Of a stretch of DNA of 64,000 nucleotides, positions 1 through 34,762 are shown piece by piece. The notes under the pieces were generated by a model that saw nothing but the letters and a program-made list of their open reading frames with translations, was not told the DNA's origin and did no database searches. Positions within the stretch are counted from its first letter, which is position 1. Each line of letters opens with the position of its first letter. A program made the position numbers and the translations under genes. The stretch spans positions 17,503,001-17,567,000 of the forward strand of contig NC_092568.1 of assembly GCF_037975245.1 (NCBI RefSeq). Reading direction: 5' to 3'. The DNA comes from Apostichopus japonicus. Taxonomy: Eukaryota; Echinodermata; Holothuroidea; Aspidochirotida; Stichopodidae.

Positions 1-1666
1 CAATATTTCTTCCAAGCAATATAGTCTGTTTCTTCTTAAGAAATTCTTTTGCCTTTATGACATTATTCACCAGTCATTCAATCTTCTGTTTTCTCTTACA
101 AATTTGTTTTTTTATTTCTATTCATTTGTGTGTAGACTGGAAAAGTACATTCCAGTGCTTTGAATCAATTTGTCTGTTTTCTCTCACTTACAAACTGGTT
201 TGTATTTCTATCCATTTGTGTGTAGACTGGAGAAGTACATTCCTGTCCCTTTCCATCGTTTCTTATGTCTTCTCTTACTTACAAACTGGTTTGTATTTCT
301 ATCCATTTGTGTGTAGACTGGAGAAGTACATTCCTGTCCCTTTCCATCGTTTCTTATGTCTTCTCTTACTTACTAACTGGTTTGTATTTCTATCCATTTG
401 TGTGTAGACTGGATCATTACATTCCTGTGCTTTCAATATATTTGTCTGGTTGCTCTCACTTACAAACTAGTTTGTATTTCTATCCATTTGTGTGTAGACT
501 GGAGAAGTACATTCCTGTGCCTTTCCATCGTTTCTTATGTCTTCTCTTACTTACTAACTGGTTTGTATTTCTATCCATTTGTGTGTAGACTGGATCATTA
601 CATTCCTGTGCTTTCAATATATTTGTCTGGTTGCTCTCACTTACAAACTAGTTTGTATTTCTATCCATTTGTGTGTAGACTGGAGAAGTACATTCCTGTG
701 CCTTTCCATCGTTTCTTATGTCTTCTCTTACTTACTAACTGGTTTGTATTTCTATCCATTTGTGTGTAGACTGGATCATTACATTCCTGTGCTTTCAATA
801 TATTTGTCTGGTTGCTCTCACTTACAAACTAGTTTGTATTTCTATCCATTTGTGTGTAGACTGGAGAAGTACATTCCTGTCCCTTTCCATCGTTTCTTAT
901 GTCTTCTCTTACTTACTAACTGGTTTGTATTTCTATCCATTTGTGTGTAGACTGGATCATTACATTCCTGTGCTTTCAATATATTTGTCTGGTTGCTCTC
1001 ACTTACAAACTAGTTTGTATTTCTATCCATTTGTGTGTAGACTGGAGAAGTACATTCCTGTCCCTTTCCATCGTTTCTTATGTCTTCTCTTACTAACTGG
1101 TTTGTATTTCTATCCATTTGTGTGTAGACTGGATCATTACATTCCTGTGCTTTCAATATATTTGTCTGGTTGCTCTCACTTACAAACTAGTTTGTATTTC
1201 TATCCATTTGTGTGTAGACTGGAGAAGTACATTCCTGTCCCTTTCCATCGTTTCTTATGTCTTCTCTTACTTACTAACTGGTTTGTATTTCTATCCATTT
1301 GTGTGTAGACTGGATCATTACATTCCTGTGCTTTCAATATATTTGTCTGGTTGCTCTCACTTACAAACTAGTTTGTATTTCTATCCATTTGTGTGTAGAC
1401 TGGAGAAGTACATTCCTGTCCCTTTCCATCGTTTCTTATGTCTTCTCTTACTAACTGGTTTGTATTTCTATCCATTTGTGTGTAGACTGGATCATTACAT
1501 TCCTGTGCTTTCAATATATTTGTCTGGTTGCTCTCACTTACAAACTAGTTTGTATTTCTATCCATTTGTGTGTAGACTGGAGAAGTACATTCCTGTCCCT
1601 TTCCATCGTTTCTTATGTCTTCTCTCACTTACAAACTGGTTTGTATTTCTATCCATTTGTGTTTAG
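1..1666 (+). repeat. Intronic tandem array, ~90-base unit with 3' splice-site-like ends
   Basis: A unit of 90-91 bases repeats about 18 times. Each unit holds TTTGTATTTCTATCC then ATTTGTGTGTAGACTGG. Two unit types alternate, one continuing GAGAAGTACATTCC and the other GATCATTACATTCC, giving a 181-base pair; pairs shortened by four bases near 1087 and 1445 mark a 358-base higher-order period. The array ends at the real acceptor of the first LRRC9 exon (GTGTTTAG at 1659-1666). The last unit merges into that acceptor, so the unit looks derived from this intron-exon boundary. Long open frames cross the array in several phases only because the unit lacks stops; they show no other sign of coding. 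Confidence 0.95.
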
Positions 1667-22656
<20,990 letters not shown>

Positions 22657-24106
22657 TAGGTTCAACACCACAATGTGATGAGATTGTCAAGATACTTCAA
22701 GATTGCGGCAAATATCTTTCATCCCATCCTGGTTACTTAATGCAATGTCTAAACCCCTCCCCCTCCTCAACACCCCCCTTCCCCCACCACCCGTTTCTCT
22801 CCTATCACATCATCAGATACCTGTACTATAAGAAACACACTGCGGTTGTTTGAAGTTGGGATTGCTAAATGTACTGTTGAAAAATGAACATGCAGCCTAC
22901 CTTAAGTCAATAAGATCATTCAGGCCATATGCATAATGGGGTAAGGTCAGGTCCACAGGTTTGATAATAAAATGTATTTTCTGCAGTATTTGAGTAAGGT
23001 CACTCAACGATCTATTTGATTTCGCATTTGACCACCTGGAGAGATACAGTGTTTAGTAGCGAATAGACTGAGGCTCACTGCTCAATACTGGCAAATTGTA
23101 TAAGCAACAAAATTTGGTTTCCTTTGATAAATGATAAACCATATCATGATCTCAACTGCAGCACATGGGTAGACTCAATTTTCACTGAAGTTTATCACTA
23201 TGTCATCAAGATGTTTGTAAAATGGGGTTTATATCAATAGTCAGCCCACCAGAGAAATGTTACTTCACAATATTAAAACATCTTTCAATCTTTTAATGTT
23301 TACCTCATCTCAGGTCTTCCAAACCATCCATTTATTTTTTCAGCCTTTCTCCAGATATGCTTTTATGATTGCTTTATGTTACCAACATTTGATACCTTAT
23401 ACTATGTGACCAGTCATAATATCTTCAGTCTTTTCAATGTATTTCAAGACCGGGCACAGCATCAACCCGTGTTTAAATTTTGTTAAAAATTGCTATGAAC
23501 ACAAATTTGTCAGCAGTTCAGTTGTTATTGGCAACCAAAGTTAAATTTCAAATTCATGTTTATTTTTAGGATGTTAGGTTCCAGGAAAGGGTAGGAAACT
23601 ATCTTCACCACACTTGCAAGGTAGTTGTAAGTCATTGACACAACTATGTCTGTCTGACCAGGATTGACACTTTGGACAAAAATAATTTTTTTTTGTCTTT
23701 TCTTTTCTTCAAAGTGTTGTACATCATCCTGGGTTCATTAAGGTTTTGTTTGAGAAAGTGTAAATAAAAAAGATTAGACAATAAAAATTCATTTTTTATG
23801 ACTGTGTTTATATTGTACAGAGCCTTGTATGGTTAGCTTAAGGTAACTCATTTTATTTACATGAAAGAAGAAAAAGAAAGAAAAAAGAACTTTTTATAAA
23901 CTTGCTGTGAAAGATAAGATAAGGTTCTTTAATGGACGGTTATTTCATAAAACAATACTGCATTAAAAAGACTTCAACATGTATCATGTCCTTTGTTCCT
24001 TTTCTCTTTGGTATGGATTCATATGTAAAAATGACAAATATTCCTGTGGTGTTCACAACATTTTGGTGAGTCAAAATTTAAATTTGGTCTGGGTGAAACC
24101 GATCGA
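22657..24106. other. Tail-to-tail 3' UTR region of LRRC9 (+) and CLHC1 (-)
   Basis: No coding sequence is seen between the two stop codons. Plus-strand AATAAA signals are at 22966-22971, 23763-23768 and 23780-23785. A minus-strand AATAAA (TTTATT on plus) is at 23852-23857. If the distal LRRC9 signals are used, the two transcripts end within roughly 100 bases of each other and may overlap. Confidence 0.6.
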
Positions 24107-27100
24107 CTAACTAACCAGCTCTTCCTGTGCTTTTTGGATGGTGTTTAGTACAGTGACTGCTGCTAATAATTCTAAAGCCACTTCCTCAAGGCCACTCTCA
24201 TGACAACTCTTGATGATGCTCTGCCAGACGTTGTTTTTCGTCTTTTTATCCTTAAACACTGCATCCTTCAGACCAAATGCCAGCAAACCTTTGGGAGAGA
24301 AAATGGATTAAACATTATTACAGTTGCGTACATGCATTGCAGGTTAACTAATTGTACTAGTTGGATTGTATGTTATACAGCTTGGTTTGTACTTGTCTGT
24401 AGGGTCTAGGTTTCTATAGAATTGTTTGGATGGGATGGACGTCGCCTGTTACACTGATTTAGTCACTAAAGTTAGGCAGTTATATATATTCAAATATATA
24501 TATATATATATATACACGTATATATATATATATATATATACACGTATATATATATATATACACATATATATATACACATATATATATATATATACATGTA
24601 TGTGTATTAAGCAATACAAGGAAAGGGATAATCACAGGCCTGGCACAGATCTCTCCACTGCATGTTACAAATAAGGTAAAAAATTCTAAACGATTTCTTT
24701 GCAAAGGTCGAAACAAGTTGATTATCATCCTGCGTTTCAGTTGTAGTACCTTCAAAGTTTTTCCGAATCGGCAAGTATTGGAAGTGTACCCAAATATACC
24801 ACCCCGCCTCTCTCCCCCCACCCAACCCCAAACCCTTATTGTCAGCACTGACCTGTCTGAACCCTCTCCAGTAACTCTAGACCGATGTGGTGATGTTCAG
24901 ACCTAAGCAACTGATAAACAATGTCTGCAAACGAAACCAGAGCTCCACCAGGATCGTCGTATGACAGTTGAAGCAACAGTTCCGCCAGAGGGACTGAAGG
25001 ACACGCTACGAGGACGCCCAGATAGGTGGCTGGAGAGGGACAAATGATGTCGGACAGAAATGAGGAATGGCTTGATTCAAAGTGACACTGGTGTTATAAT
25101 TTAACAGGACATAACAGGACACAGTTAACAGGACATAACAGGACTTACACTGATGATACATGAGGGGGGCAAACATATCGAGATAGGTGGCTGGAGAGGG
25201 ATGAATGATGTCCGACAGAAGTGAGGAATGAGGAATTCATATTGACATGGAGTTTTTGATAGGACATGTATTATAGGATCAATTTAACAGGACATGAATT
25301 ATAGGATCAATTCGTTACAGAACATTGTAAAACTATTGTGCTTCACAAAAGATGTAATACTACACCTTTTACAGAAACTTAGTTTACTTAGAAAAATTAA
25401 TCTTTTACATGTAAACTTCAAGACTTAATCAATGCCAATTTTTTTTACAGCACATACTTAGAACATACTCAATGTGTGAATAGGGTGCTAGGCAAACTGT
25501 ATTTGTGTACTTGATTAGGCTATTTATGACATGGATGCTACTTCTGAGGTAAGAACAAATCTTTGAAAGTGAACGCATCACATACCAATCGTTTAAAAGC
25601 AGGGGTATGTTGTCACATGGACGTAAATAAAAAAGAAAATCCCACATTCAGTCATAAAACTCTGACACTTTATGTTAAGGTGAACTCATAACATATTCAG
25701 TACTATATTTTACTACAGGTATATTTAAATAAGCCGCTCACCTTGGCTAAACTTTGCAGTCTGTCCGTACTCCACCATTGCTTGGATCTTGCCTTGTTTA
25801 CACATACACACGGCTGCTTGTATGTGGGCTCCGACCTTCACATACACTGTCTGAGCTAACGGGAGGCACTGTAGGACCACATCTTGGGGCTTGTCAACGG
25901 TGTAGTTGTAGAGGAGATGGCCTAATGGCTCTGAGAGAGTTAGTCTGAATTACAAACAAAAAACAGGAGAATGAGATATTATCTACATTCAATGGTATTG
26001 AATAAACAAATGAAATTGATAGGCAAAGATTTAAGATTCCACCTGCTAAGTATGAGTACCCTTTTCATTAATCTACCTAGTATGTGTCGTAGTGTACGTT
26101 CATAATTCTCTGAAAAGAAAAGTCTCAAACCACTGGTACTTAACCTGGAGGGACAAAGAAAGATCTGATTTTGTCTTTCTGTTAAAGATGCAAAATAGCA
26201 CTTTGTTCACTTGGTATTGATTCTTCACCCTTTATTAACTTTTACTTATTTAACCTTCAACAAGAGACACTTTGTACCCATATATAACACTGGGAGTTAC
26301 AGTCAACTTTAACAAGACTGTTTGTACACTAACCACACCAAAATGTTTAGCATCACCTGACCATAAGCTGCTGAAAGTGCTCCTTGGAGGTTATCGGTAA
26401 TGTGGCTGCCTCAATCATGCTACACAGATAGGAACGCAGTTACCCATGGTCAAATTTGAATGCCCCTTTTACTGCTAATCCCATAGCACTTTCCCCCAAC
26501 ATGATGATTTAACTCCCCCTCCCCCCCCCCCTACCACTACCCTCTGCACCTGAATATGTCTGTGAACAATATGGAGGTACAGAATTGTGAGAATTAGTGA
26601 TACTTGGAAGTTTCTGATACTGTTAGCATGTTCTGTTTGCAAAGACAGATCGATAATCCTTAAAGAGAATAGTACTGAAACCATTGATACCTGTCTCTTG
26701 CTAACCAATGGGTCACAAGGTCCACTCTGTCCTCACTTAGGGCAGCCTTCACACATTCCAAGGATGTTTCGGCATCAGGGATGATGCCAACAGCAGGGAC
26801 TGATGCCACCAGTGCTTCGCAGTACATCAACAATGGTGACGGGTTGCCGGGTTTAACTTGTACAGCTATTTCCAGGATACAAATCAAAATGAAATATAAC
26901 AGATTACGTATTTGCGTTATATTTCTCCAAAAACGATACGTAACCAACTTCAAAGAGAATTATTACTAGAAGTGTGTAAACATACATAGCAAGCCGTTAT
27001 TGTGGAATAACTATTTTATATATAGTTCAACAAAATTCTATGTTATAAACATGGAATTATCATTAAAGGCAAGCTGATTGGTTGGAGGGGACCCATGTAT

Positions 27101-30100
27101 ATAATGCACAAAACAGACATATCATGTCTAAGTTTTCTTTAAATTTTTACCCTTTTTTTGTTCTAAAATAGGAAACTTCAGCTAGAAAACTCTACATGTT
27201 TTTGAAACAGATGAGTCCAGTCACATCTCTGTAGCATTAGTTTCTTTAGATTACCTTTAAATCTCGCTAATGTCTCAGGATTTCTCAAAATTCCCTTTGG
27301 ACTGTTTGCTGCATGCATGGCTGCCTCTGAGTAATGTTTATCCTCAAAGAGATCATTAAACTGTTCGATATATTCCAGTAAGAGTTCTGCCTCTCTTTCC
27401 TTTGTTGGGTCGTCATCCTCAAAATTGGAAGTTGTATCTTGACCTGTTGAAGAAACACAGAAGCAAAACATATATAAACCAGAATGCACAATTGGTTTAG
27501 TATGTAAAGCCGATTACTTGCCATCGTAGGCCTAACGAACAAATGTAGTTTTGTTATGTTTAACTCAGTTGATACTTTGTAACCAAGTACGGGACCACAA
27601 TTTGATAGAGGGGAGAGGGCTGGGGTGTGTTGCCCTAGGGTCCTTGAAGCCAACCCCCCAATGGCTTGTATTTTCCCAAACTTTTACCTTGGATTTGGAT
27701 AATTTATGCTGATACAGACAGAGATCTCGATACCTTTTGAAATTGAGATACAATGCAGTAAATCAGTGGAGGTCCATATATACTGGTATAAAGTGATTTA
27801 CACTGGTCAGTGTCAAGATTTTAAAATACATCTCACAGATGGTCTGTCATATAATACACAGACCTACTAATGACAACCATTGAAATACAGGAAATCAACA
27901 GAACTTACTCTTTAAGCTCATCTTAGAGGCAGATCTTGTCAGAGCGAGGGTGACAAACTCTGCCGGGGTCATGGTATCTTGATGGTCTCTGTAGTAAGCC
28001 CGTAGTGCATCTAATGCCACTTGTAACTTGAGATTCCTTTGGGAGGAAACATACCATATTAACATGTTACACACTAGCAAGGACAGTGTTAATACACAAA
28101 GAAAGGAAGGGTATTGAAACTGTCTTATAAGTCAAGATTAAAAAACTTCAAAAGATGTGTAACGTCAAAGACAAATGAATTTGGAATTGTGACACAATCA
28201 GATTACGACCAGATTACAATCCAGTAAACAGGCTCTTTCTGTCAGTTAGCTAGACAAATTTAACAACGTTAGACTCAACCATGAACATGGTTTCATTCAT
28301 TTTTAAAATTCAAGAAAGCTAGGTAGACATCCATACACTGCATTGACAATATCAGATTTTCTCTGTAATCTTTAGGCCAGTCACTTTCCAAAGAATTTGA
28401 AGACCAAAAATACGATCAAGAATATATGAACATGATGTGACGAATGTAAAAAAGTGTTTCTGATGTGTTTTTTTAGTGATTTTGTCTGCGTGCTGACTCA
28501 CTTAGAGTTCTGACTGGTGAAAAATAATTGGTAGCTAAAAATTAAAGGTACTTCTAACTTAAATTATCATGGGTATTAAGTGAGATAATAAAAATTGAGT
28601 TCCACCATTCAAGTTTGTTACTGAACCAACCATTAAGAAAAATTACATCTAGATAATCTATATTCTTAGCATATGTGATTCCATTTGAAAGTTAGAAGTG
28701 TTATATTTCTTATGCAAGCTTTGAACTATTAAATTTGCATACAGATCAAATTCTCAGTGATCCCAATGGGATACAATGAGGGCTACTTTAGATATCTCAC
28801 CTGGCCTTGAACTGCTGATTCTGGTCACTAACATGATCTTTAGCTTTGCTCTTACTGGCAAGGTGCTGTTTGAGCTCATCTTTCCTCCATCTTGGTTTGT
28901 ACTGTTTGGTTTTACTCGATTTCAGATTCTCTAACATCATTTCAAGGTTATTCAGTTCCTTGCGGAGTCTTTGTACATCTGTAGATTCCTCTAGTGTCAG
29001 TCCTGGGAAGTCAATCAATCACCTGATTAATTAGCCAATCAATCAATTAATTAGTTAATCACCCAATCCAAAATAATGATAGCGACATTTATCACCCCAA
29101 CATCACTGTTATCACAGATGACAAAAACAACAGCCACAAATTAAACCATCAAAGCCAAGTCTTATGCTCACAGTTCAGTGGCTACAGTAAATTTAGGACA
29201 TGAATAGTTTTATTTTTTTATCAGACTTTTTGAGGTTAATCAGCATACTGATCATTGTTTTTCACAGCAACCAAGTTTCCCATTGGCAAGTCTCTGTTAT
29301 AAATGTTAACACATATACAACATGGTGGGTGAGATAAATTATGACCCACTTGGGGGCATTTTAACTGGCAAATTTTTACTCATTGGGTAAAAATGAATTT
29401 TTAATTTGGGTATGTGTTACATACATTTTCATCTATGCTTTACATATTTTTTATTAAAGTTAAAAGTTTGATTAAAGATTTGGCAATTTCTGCAGATGTA
29501 TCTCCGTCAATAATGGTGCTGTTTTGCCATTTCGGTACAGTTCTTTACACAAGCAAGTAACAGATGAGCTGATATCTTTTGCAAAATAAAACCATCTTTT
29601 GAATTCCCTTTCGTGACAAACATATTGAGACTTGTAAGACTTATTTATGCTGCTGTGGTAAACATCATGACATCTCCCAAAGTGTATTATAATACATATC
29701 GTGCCGTATAATGGATTCCAAGTCTTTAGTCTAAGGCTAAAACATGAACCATCTTACCTGGAATATGCTTGGTTGGCATAGACAGTTTCTTCTTTGGTAG
29801 AGGATCTTCCTCTTGACAAAGTTGTGTCAAACTTGATCGCTTTTCCATGGAAGAACTAATTGCATTCAATTCTGATCTCAGCCTTTCATTGTCAGCTTTC
29901 ACTGTTGCGATTCTAAACAAGACAAAAAAAACGTTATCAACACCCATGTTGGACATAACCAATCTCCCATTGGAGTCCAATTGAACAATTATGGTGTGTA
30001 TCAACATCCATTACTTCAGAGCGTAACAATAACGTTCCACTGATCAACAAATAGTCTGGCCGCCATATTTATCAAATATATATGCAAAGGTGGTTCCGCA

Positions 30101-32460
30101 ATTATTGATACTAAGAAAAACAACTTTGATAGATGTTGGACAGGTGAATCATAATAACAGATGTCTTCTACATCGATTGGGAAGGAATGAAGCTTTTGAC
30201 CTACAGATGGTATAGAAAGATTGTAATAAACATCTTTGTACTTGAAACCTCTCAAAACCAAAACACAAATAGTATCAAACAAAATAATAACAAGAAAAGG
30301 AAAAGTGACTAATTGCTACATCTGAAATCAAACAAGATTTTGACAATTATTAGGCAGGGAAAGCTTTTAAGGAATTTTTATTTCTGGTTGTCCCACAGAC
30401 AACCAGGCCTTACCTCTTGGTTGTCTAAAAAAATGTAGCAAATGTATATGAGAGATGTGTAGCTTTGTTGAATAGAACACAAACTTTAATATCTTTTTAC
30501 AGGTTCAGAGGTATTTTGTAACAACACAATCTAAATTTGACTTAGACGACTATTGGTCCAGCCAAGGTTGATTTCGATTGTCTGAACAAAACTTGAGTCG
30601 CTCTGGGACGACCGGACGACCGTTAACAGTTTTTGCCCCGGTGCCTGGTGGGGTTGTATCTTACTTTTGATCCAATTCGTCCGCCCTCTTTTGATACAAT
30701 GTCAGCGTATTCTGTTCGGCGGCCATCGCTTTGACCTTGCCCGACAAGAAGAATGCTTCCTTCTGTCCTCTCTGAATAGTTTCAATACATGACTCATACT
30801 CTGCCTTGATAGCTGTCAGAAGAGGCTTATATGCAGACACATGCTCTATCACCTGAAAAGAGACACAAAGAGAAAAGTATGAAAAGTATGAGGAGGTTAT
30901 ATGGTTACTGTGATAATGAAAGGAGAAAATGATTTTCAGTGAACTATTAGAAGTCAGTTAATCACTTAAAAAACAGTTATCATGTAATTAAAATAAAATA
31001 AAACTGTTAGCAAACTGCTTATCCACTAGAGAGCCTGTGTAAGAGAATGTGTAAAAGTAACCTGTCTGTATTCTGTGTGTGTTTTTGTCCCTTCTGTTAC
31101 TGTTACAAATCATGTAATTAACACAGAATTAATCTTTCTTATATATGTTGTGGTAGAATGTTCAGCAGGCTCTATCATTTATGATTCCCATGAAGGAGTT
31201 TTCACCAATGTGTCAATCTTGAACATCATTCTTCACTTTTTACCATCAGAAAATGTTCATTTATCAACAATTACTGGAACCTGTGGTGTGCATGCACTCA
31301 GACTTTTCTTCTCTTCTATGATTTTATTTTCAGTTCAAAACATTAAAGGCATTGAAGACTCGCCCCAAAATGCGTGCGGCCATCTGAAAAAGTTAACTTT
31401 CCGTTGCTTGCAAGTGACGTTTTGTTTGTGTCGCTACAAAATGCAGACAGTACAGTAATGAAACATGATACCTTGTTATCTTTAGCTGGACCTGAGATGT
31501 CCATCGCTGTATTGTTTGTACACAGTGCTGTGGGTATTAACCGCAGCTGTATGTACTGACTATACACAAGTGTCTAATTACCGATGGTAGCAAGCTGTGT
31601 GTGTGTATTTTCTGCGATCGATGGTGGTGTCTAACAGTTCTGTTACACCTCATTCGAAACTAGGTCAGATGACCGGCATTAGACGTTTCTATTTGCGCGA
31701 GTCTTCACACCCTTTGAACTTGGATCAATGTCAACAAGAGAATAATCAGCACATACTAGAAAATTTTCAGTACTAAAAAGATATATAAGGCAGATTTCCA
31801 CATCATGAGAAAGCAAGGAAATTAATGGGCCTACTCTGTATTTAGTTACCAACTAACTTTCTACTGTACATGAACTTACTGAGGTATATACATACAAATT
31901 GAACATAAATTTGGTCTGCAAGTATGTTGCTATAAAACTCCCCGCTAGTTTACAAGCAACAGTACTCGACCCTTCTATTGAACTTAACATCTACAAGGCT
32001 AGACTATAAATTGGTCAATTGGTCACATTTTAGCACTGGTCACATGGCTGATCCATCTCTGGGTCAACCTCCTATAACCTCTTCCATTTCAATCAACTAT
32101 TCGTGCAGTCTACGTACAATTATGTAATTCCGTGATGGATTTTCATCACATTGGTTTACCGCTTCCATTTTTGTACCGATAATGTATATTAAATCAACAT
32201 GTGGGCTTCGATTTTTATACACATATTCTCAACTTTCTTATTTGTTTCCATGAGGAGTTACTGTACGAGCTGTCACACCTTACCTCACTGAAAGCATTTC
32301 TGTAAACTGTGTATTTTTCTCCCTCAGAATTATTTGAAGATTCCAATGCAATTAGTTCATTCTGTAAATTACTCTCCACTTGCTTAACGAAAAGCTTTTC
32401 TCCATCAGAAGAAATAGGTGGTAAAACCCTTTTCCCTGAGTCTGGTCTCTTGGGAAGCAT
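24107..32460 (-). CDS. CLHC1: Clathrin heavy chain linker domain-containing protein 1 (complete, 10 coding exons)
   Basis: Coding exons in transcript order: 32460-32284, 30852-30665, 29912-29758, 29002-28801, 28036-27909, 27443-27255, 26865-26691, 25944-25742, 25029-24853, 24288-24107 (TAG). Phases agree throughout and give 591 residues, close to the 586 of human CLHC1. Residues 1-240 are lysine- and glutamate-rich helices, probably coiled coil. Residues 290-346 match the clathrin heavy chain linker: [20 protein letters not shown] then [16 protein letters not shown]. The rest is helical, clathrin-repeat-like. The start [11 protein letters not shown] follows an acceptor, and a noncoding first exon probably ends at 33195 (donor GTAAGT). 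The cellular role of CLHC1 is not established; the linker suggests contact with coat or trafficking proteins, which is inference. Confidence 0.93.
24481..24603. repeat. TA/CA microsatellite
   Basis: (TA)n is interrupted by CACG and CACA steps over about 120 bases, in the CLHC1 intron between the last two exons. Open frames here (repeating Tyr-Ile) are low-complexity artefacts. Confidence 0.95.
25018..25230 (-). repeat. Duplicated CLHC1 3' splice site
   Basis: The plus-strand text AGATAGGTGGCTGGAGAGGG, which spans the CLHC1 acceptor at 25029/25030 and the exon's first bases, recurs at 25181. Flanking similarity (ATGATGTC-GACAGAA-TGAGGAATG) extends about 50 bases. The period is 161 bases. Between the copies are short AACAGGACAT repeats. 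The outer copy would act as a second acceptor but has only about 10 bases of exon after it. Confidence 0.85.
30990..31037 (+). repeat. Dispersed repeat, copy B
   Basis: Nearly identical to 16561-16610 (ACTGTTAGCAAACTGCTTAT then CCACTAGAGAGCC), same orientation, again preceded by an AAATAAAA tract. Confidence 0.65.
31343..31717 (+). mobile_element. TTAA-flanked MITE, copy 3
   Basis: Same family as 8940-9301. It starts TTAAAGGCATTGAAGACTCG and ends GCGAGTCTTCACACCCTTTG, with the right TTAA mutated to TTGA. Length is about 375 bases. It lies in the first coding-region intron of CLHC1 (30853-32283). Small open frames inside it are not genes. Confidence 0.85.
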
Positions 32461-34762
32461 TTTACCTAGAATAGAAAACAAATAAAGGATAATTTGCATT
32501 TAATGGCAGAGTAGTATTTCAACTTTGGTATAGTTTCAAATATGAAAGAGGATGAAGAAAAGACCTGTAAAAATGGTTTGTTATTGCTCAAAGCAGCTTT
32601 TTGAGTCGAATATGAGAAATTGCTTACTGCTGCTTAATACCAAATCCCTTTTTAAATAGTTACTTATCTTGACTAGGCTAGTCAAGTTTCAATCCATAAT
32701 AGAAATATAACAAACAATGAGATATTTTGTTTGCAAACCAACAAGAGAAAATAAGGAAACGTTCAGAATCAAATCAACTTAATAAGCATTCACCATGGTT
32801 AACTTTCATTCCATGAATATTCTATTGGGTGCCTTCATTCTTACTTAGTTGAACTGACTGCAATTTTATCATTAAAAAAAGGTATGTCAAAATGGCCTTA
32901 TGGCTCTGGCTACTGTAGGTCTTCTTAAACTGTTTTACCTGAATATGATGGATGAGAAATTGCAAAGAATAAAACTGATACATGTACAGTAAGCATAAAC
33001 CCTTCTCACTTCTAGGCCAGTAAGCCGATATGGGTCAAAACTCCCTTGACTAATTTCTAAAATGTTGGTGTAAACGTATACCAACACACTTTAGGCCTGT
33101 GTTAGGCACCACATAAATGGCCTACTGTATCGTCGTCTAGGCTAATTTAGTACATGATATGAATGGATACTCAATTTCAAAGTTGGATACTTACTGATTA
33201 CTTTCAACAGGGTGTAGGGTCGGATTCAAACATTACTTTGCAGTGGGAAGAAAACAACGTAAACAGTAGTACCATCATCTCATTTTGCTTTTGAATCTCA
33301 GTTCTTAATCTTATCAATGACGATATCCTCAGTTCATTTAGTACATGTTGCCAAGTACACACAGTAAAAAAAAAATATTACGCAAATCGTAATGTGTTAC
33401 CAATCCCTAACCCATTAACTTTGATAGAAATTCAGCTAGATTCCGGTATTCTTTGCGAACAAATTATTTTTTCCTTCGTGGCAGTGATATACGGAAGCGC
33501 ATAAACGCCATTAAATTACGCAGAAGATCATGTTACGTTCGAACAGTCAGCTAACTTTTACCAGAGCCTAATTTGAGGAACTGGAAAAGAGCGAACCAGT
33601 GAAAGAGATAACACAAAGTATGGAGGTAAAAACAGTTTTACCTCCATGCACAAAGTAACCCTCAAGATTTCCCGCTATTTTCAATCTGAAAATGCTGAAA
33701 ATCTCCATCATTCCCAAAATATGTGTTTTTTTAAGAACTTGTTCTAGCTAAAATTCTTTGGTCTCTTCCAACTTGCTTATAATTCCCCAAATAATATTCT
33801 TTGTTCATTGTCTTTTCAAATGTAACAATATCGCTGCAGAATTTATTATGTGATCACAACCTGTTTCTCGTCTTAACGCAGCATATTATTATGTTTATTG
33901 TTGTAACACATGAGAGAAACTAACTGGTGTCAGCATATGGATCTACATATGAAAGATTTGACCACGTATCGTCATGATGAGTAGAAATGTGGATTTCATT
34001 TGCTCTTTTTATCCATTTCAGAATGTGTGATAATATCCTGTGTCAGGCTATATCAATTACTACTTCCAACTACAATACTTGCCACGAACCTCCATTCAAA
34101 ATAACCACCATGGTCTCCATCGTGGTTATTTTTGTTTTTCTTTAGTAAAAGTTTTGCTCACTAATGAGGTCATGCACGATGTTAAACATGAATGATATAA
34201 GCGAGACGTTTTTCTATCTTCATAAATATGTATTAACCATAGATATTGATAAGGATTCTATGGCATTAACACACCATAAAGGAGATTTTGGAGGTACTTG
34301 TGTCGTTCGATACTTATAGTAAAGGATTGTTTATTTTGACGTTTTCCTGCGCAGGTTGCAAACTAGTGACATATTTTACTTTCTCCATGTCTCTCCTATC
34401 TCTCAACAGTTGCAATTACGTATTTCCAAGCTGACAAAAGTTCATTTCACTATAAAGGAACCCACATGCTACAACAAAACTCAACTTTACGATTGTTGTT
34501 CACCGTTCGTTCGTTCGGTGACTGACTGAATGAACGGCGTTCCATATTTGTGAATATGTAGTATGTTTGTATAGTCTGCAGTCCCTGTACTGTGCAGTCT
34601 GTGTATCAAAACATTGTGTACAATATACATGTGTCAACTTTGGTATATGAATCGAAGCTGTGAGAGGATGACATACTGTAGTATGAGTCTGTTATAAGAT
34701 TGGACATGAAACCACGTACATAGCTCAAGGCTACCACGCCTTACTCAATATTTTGTGATAAA
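32461..34762. promoter_or_regulatory. Head-to-head 5' region of CLHC1 (-) and FAM89 (+)
   Basis: It holds the CLHC1 5' UTR: an acceptor at 32466 just before the coding start, and a likely noncoding exon whose donor GTAAGT reads on minus from 33194. It also holds the FAM89 5' UTR up to 34762. The remaining 1.2-1.5 kb is AT-rich and shows no coding frame, clear TATA box or CpG-rich block. Promoter placement is inferred only from divergent gene starts. Confidence 0.45.

Noticed and set aside
24426-24674. Open frame with repeating Tyr-Ile residues
   Set aside because: Translation of a TA/CA microsatellite.
31374-31559. Small open frames on both strands
   Set aside because: They lie within the TTAA-flanked MITE copy and differ between copies.
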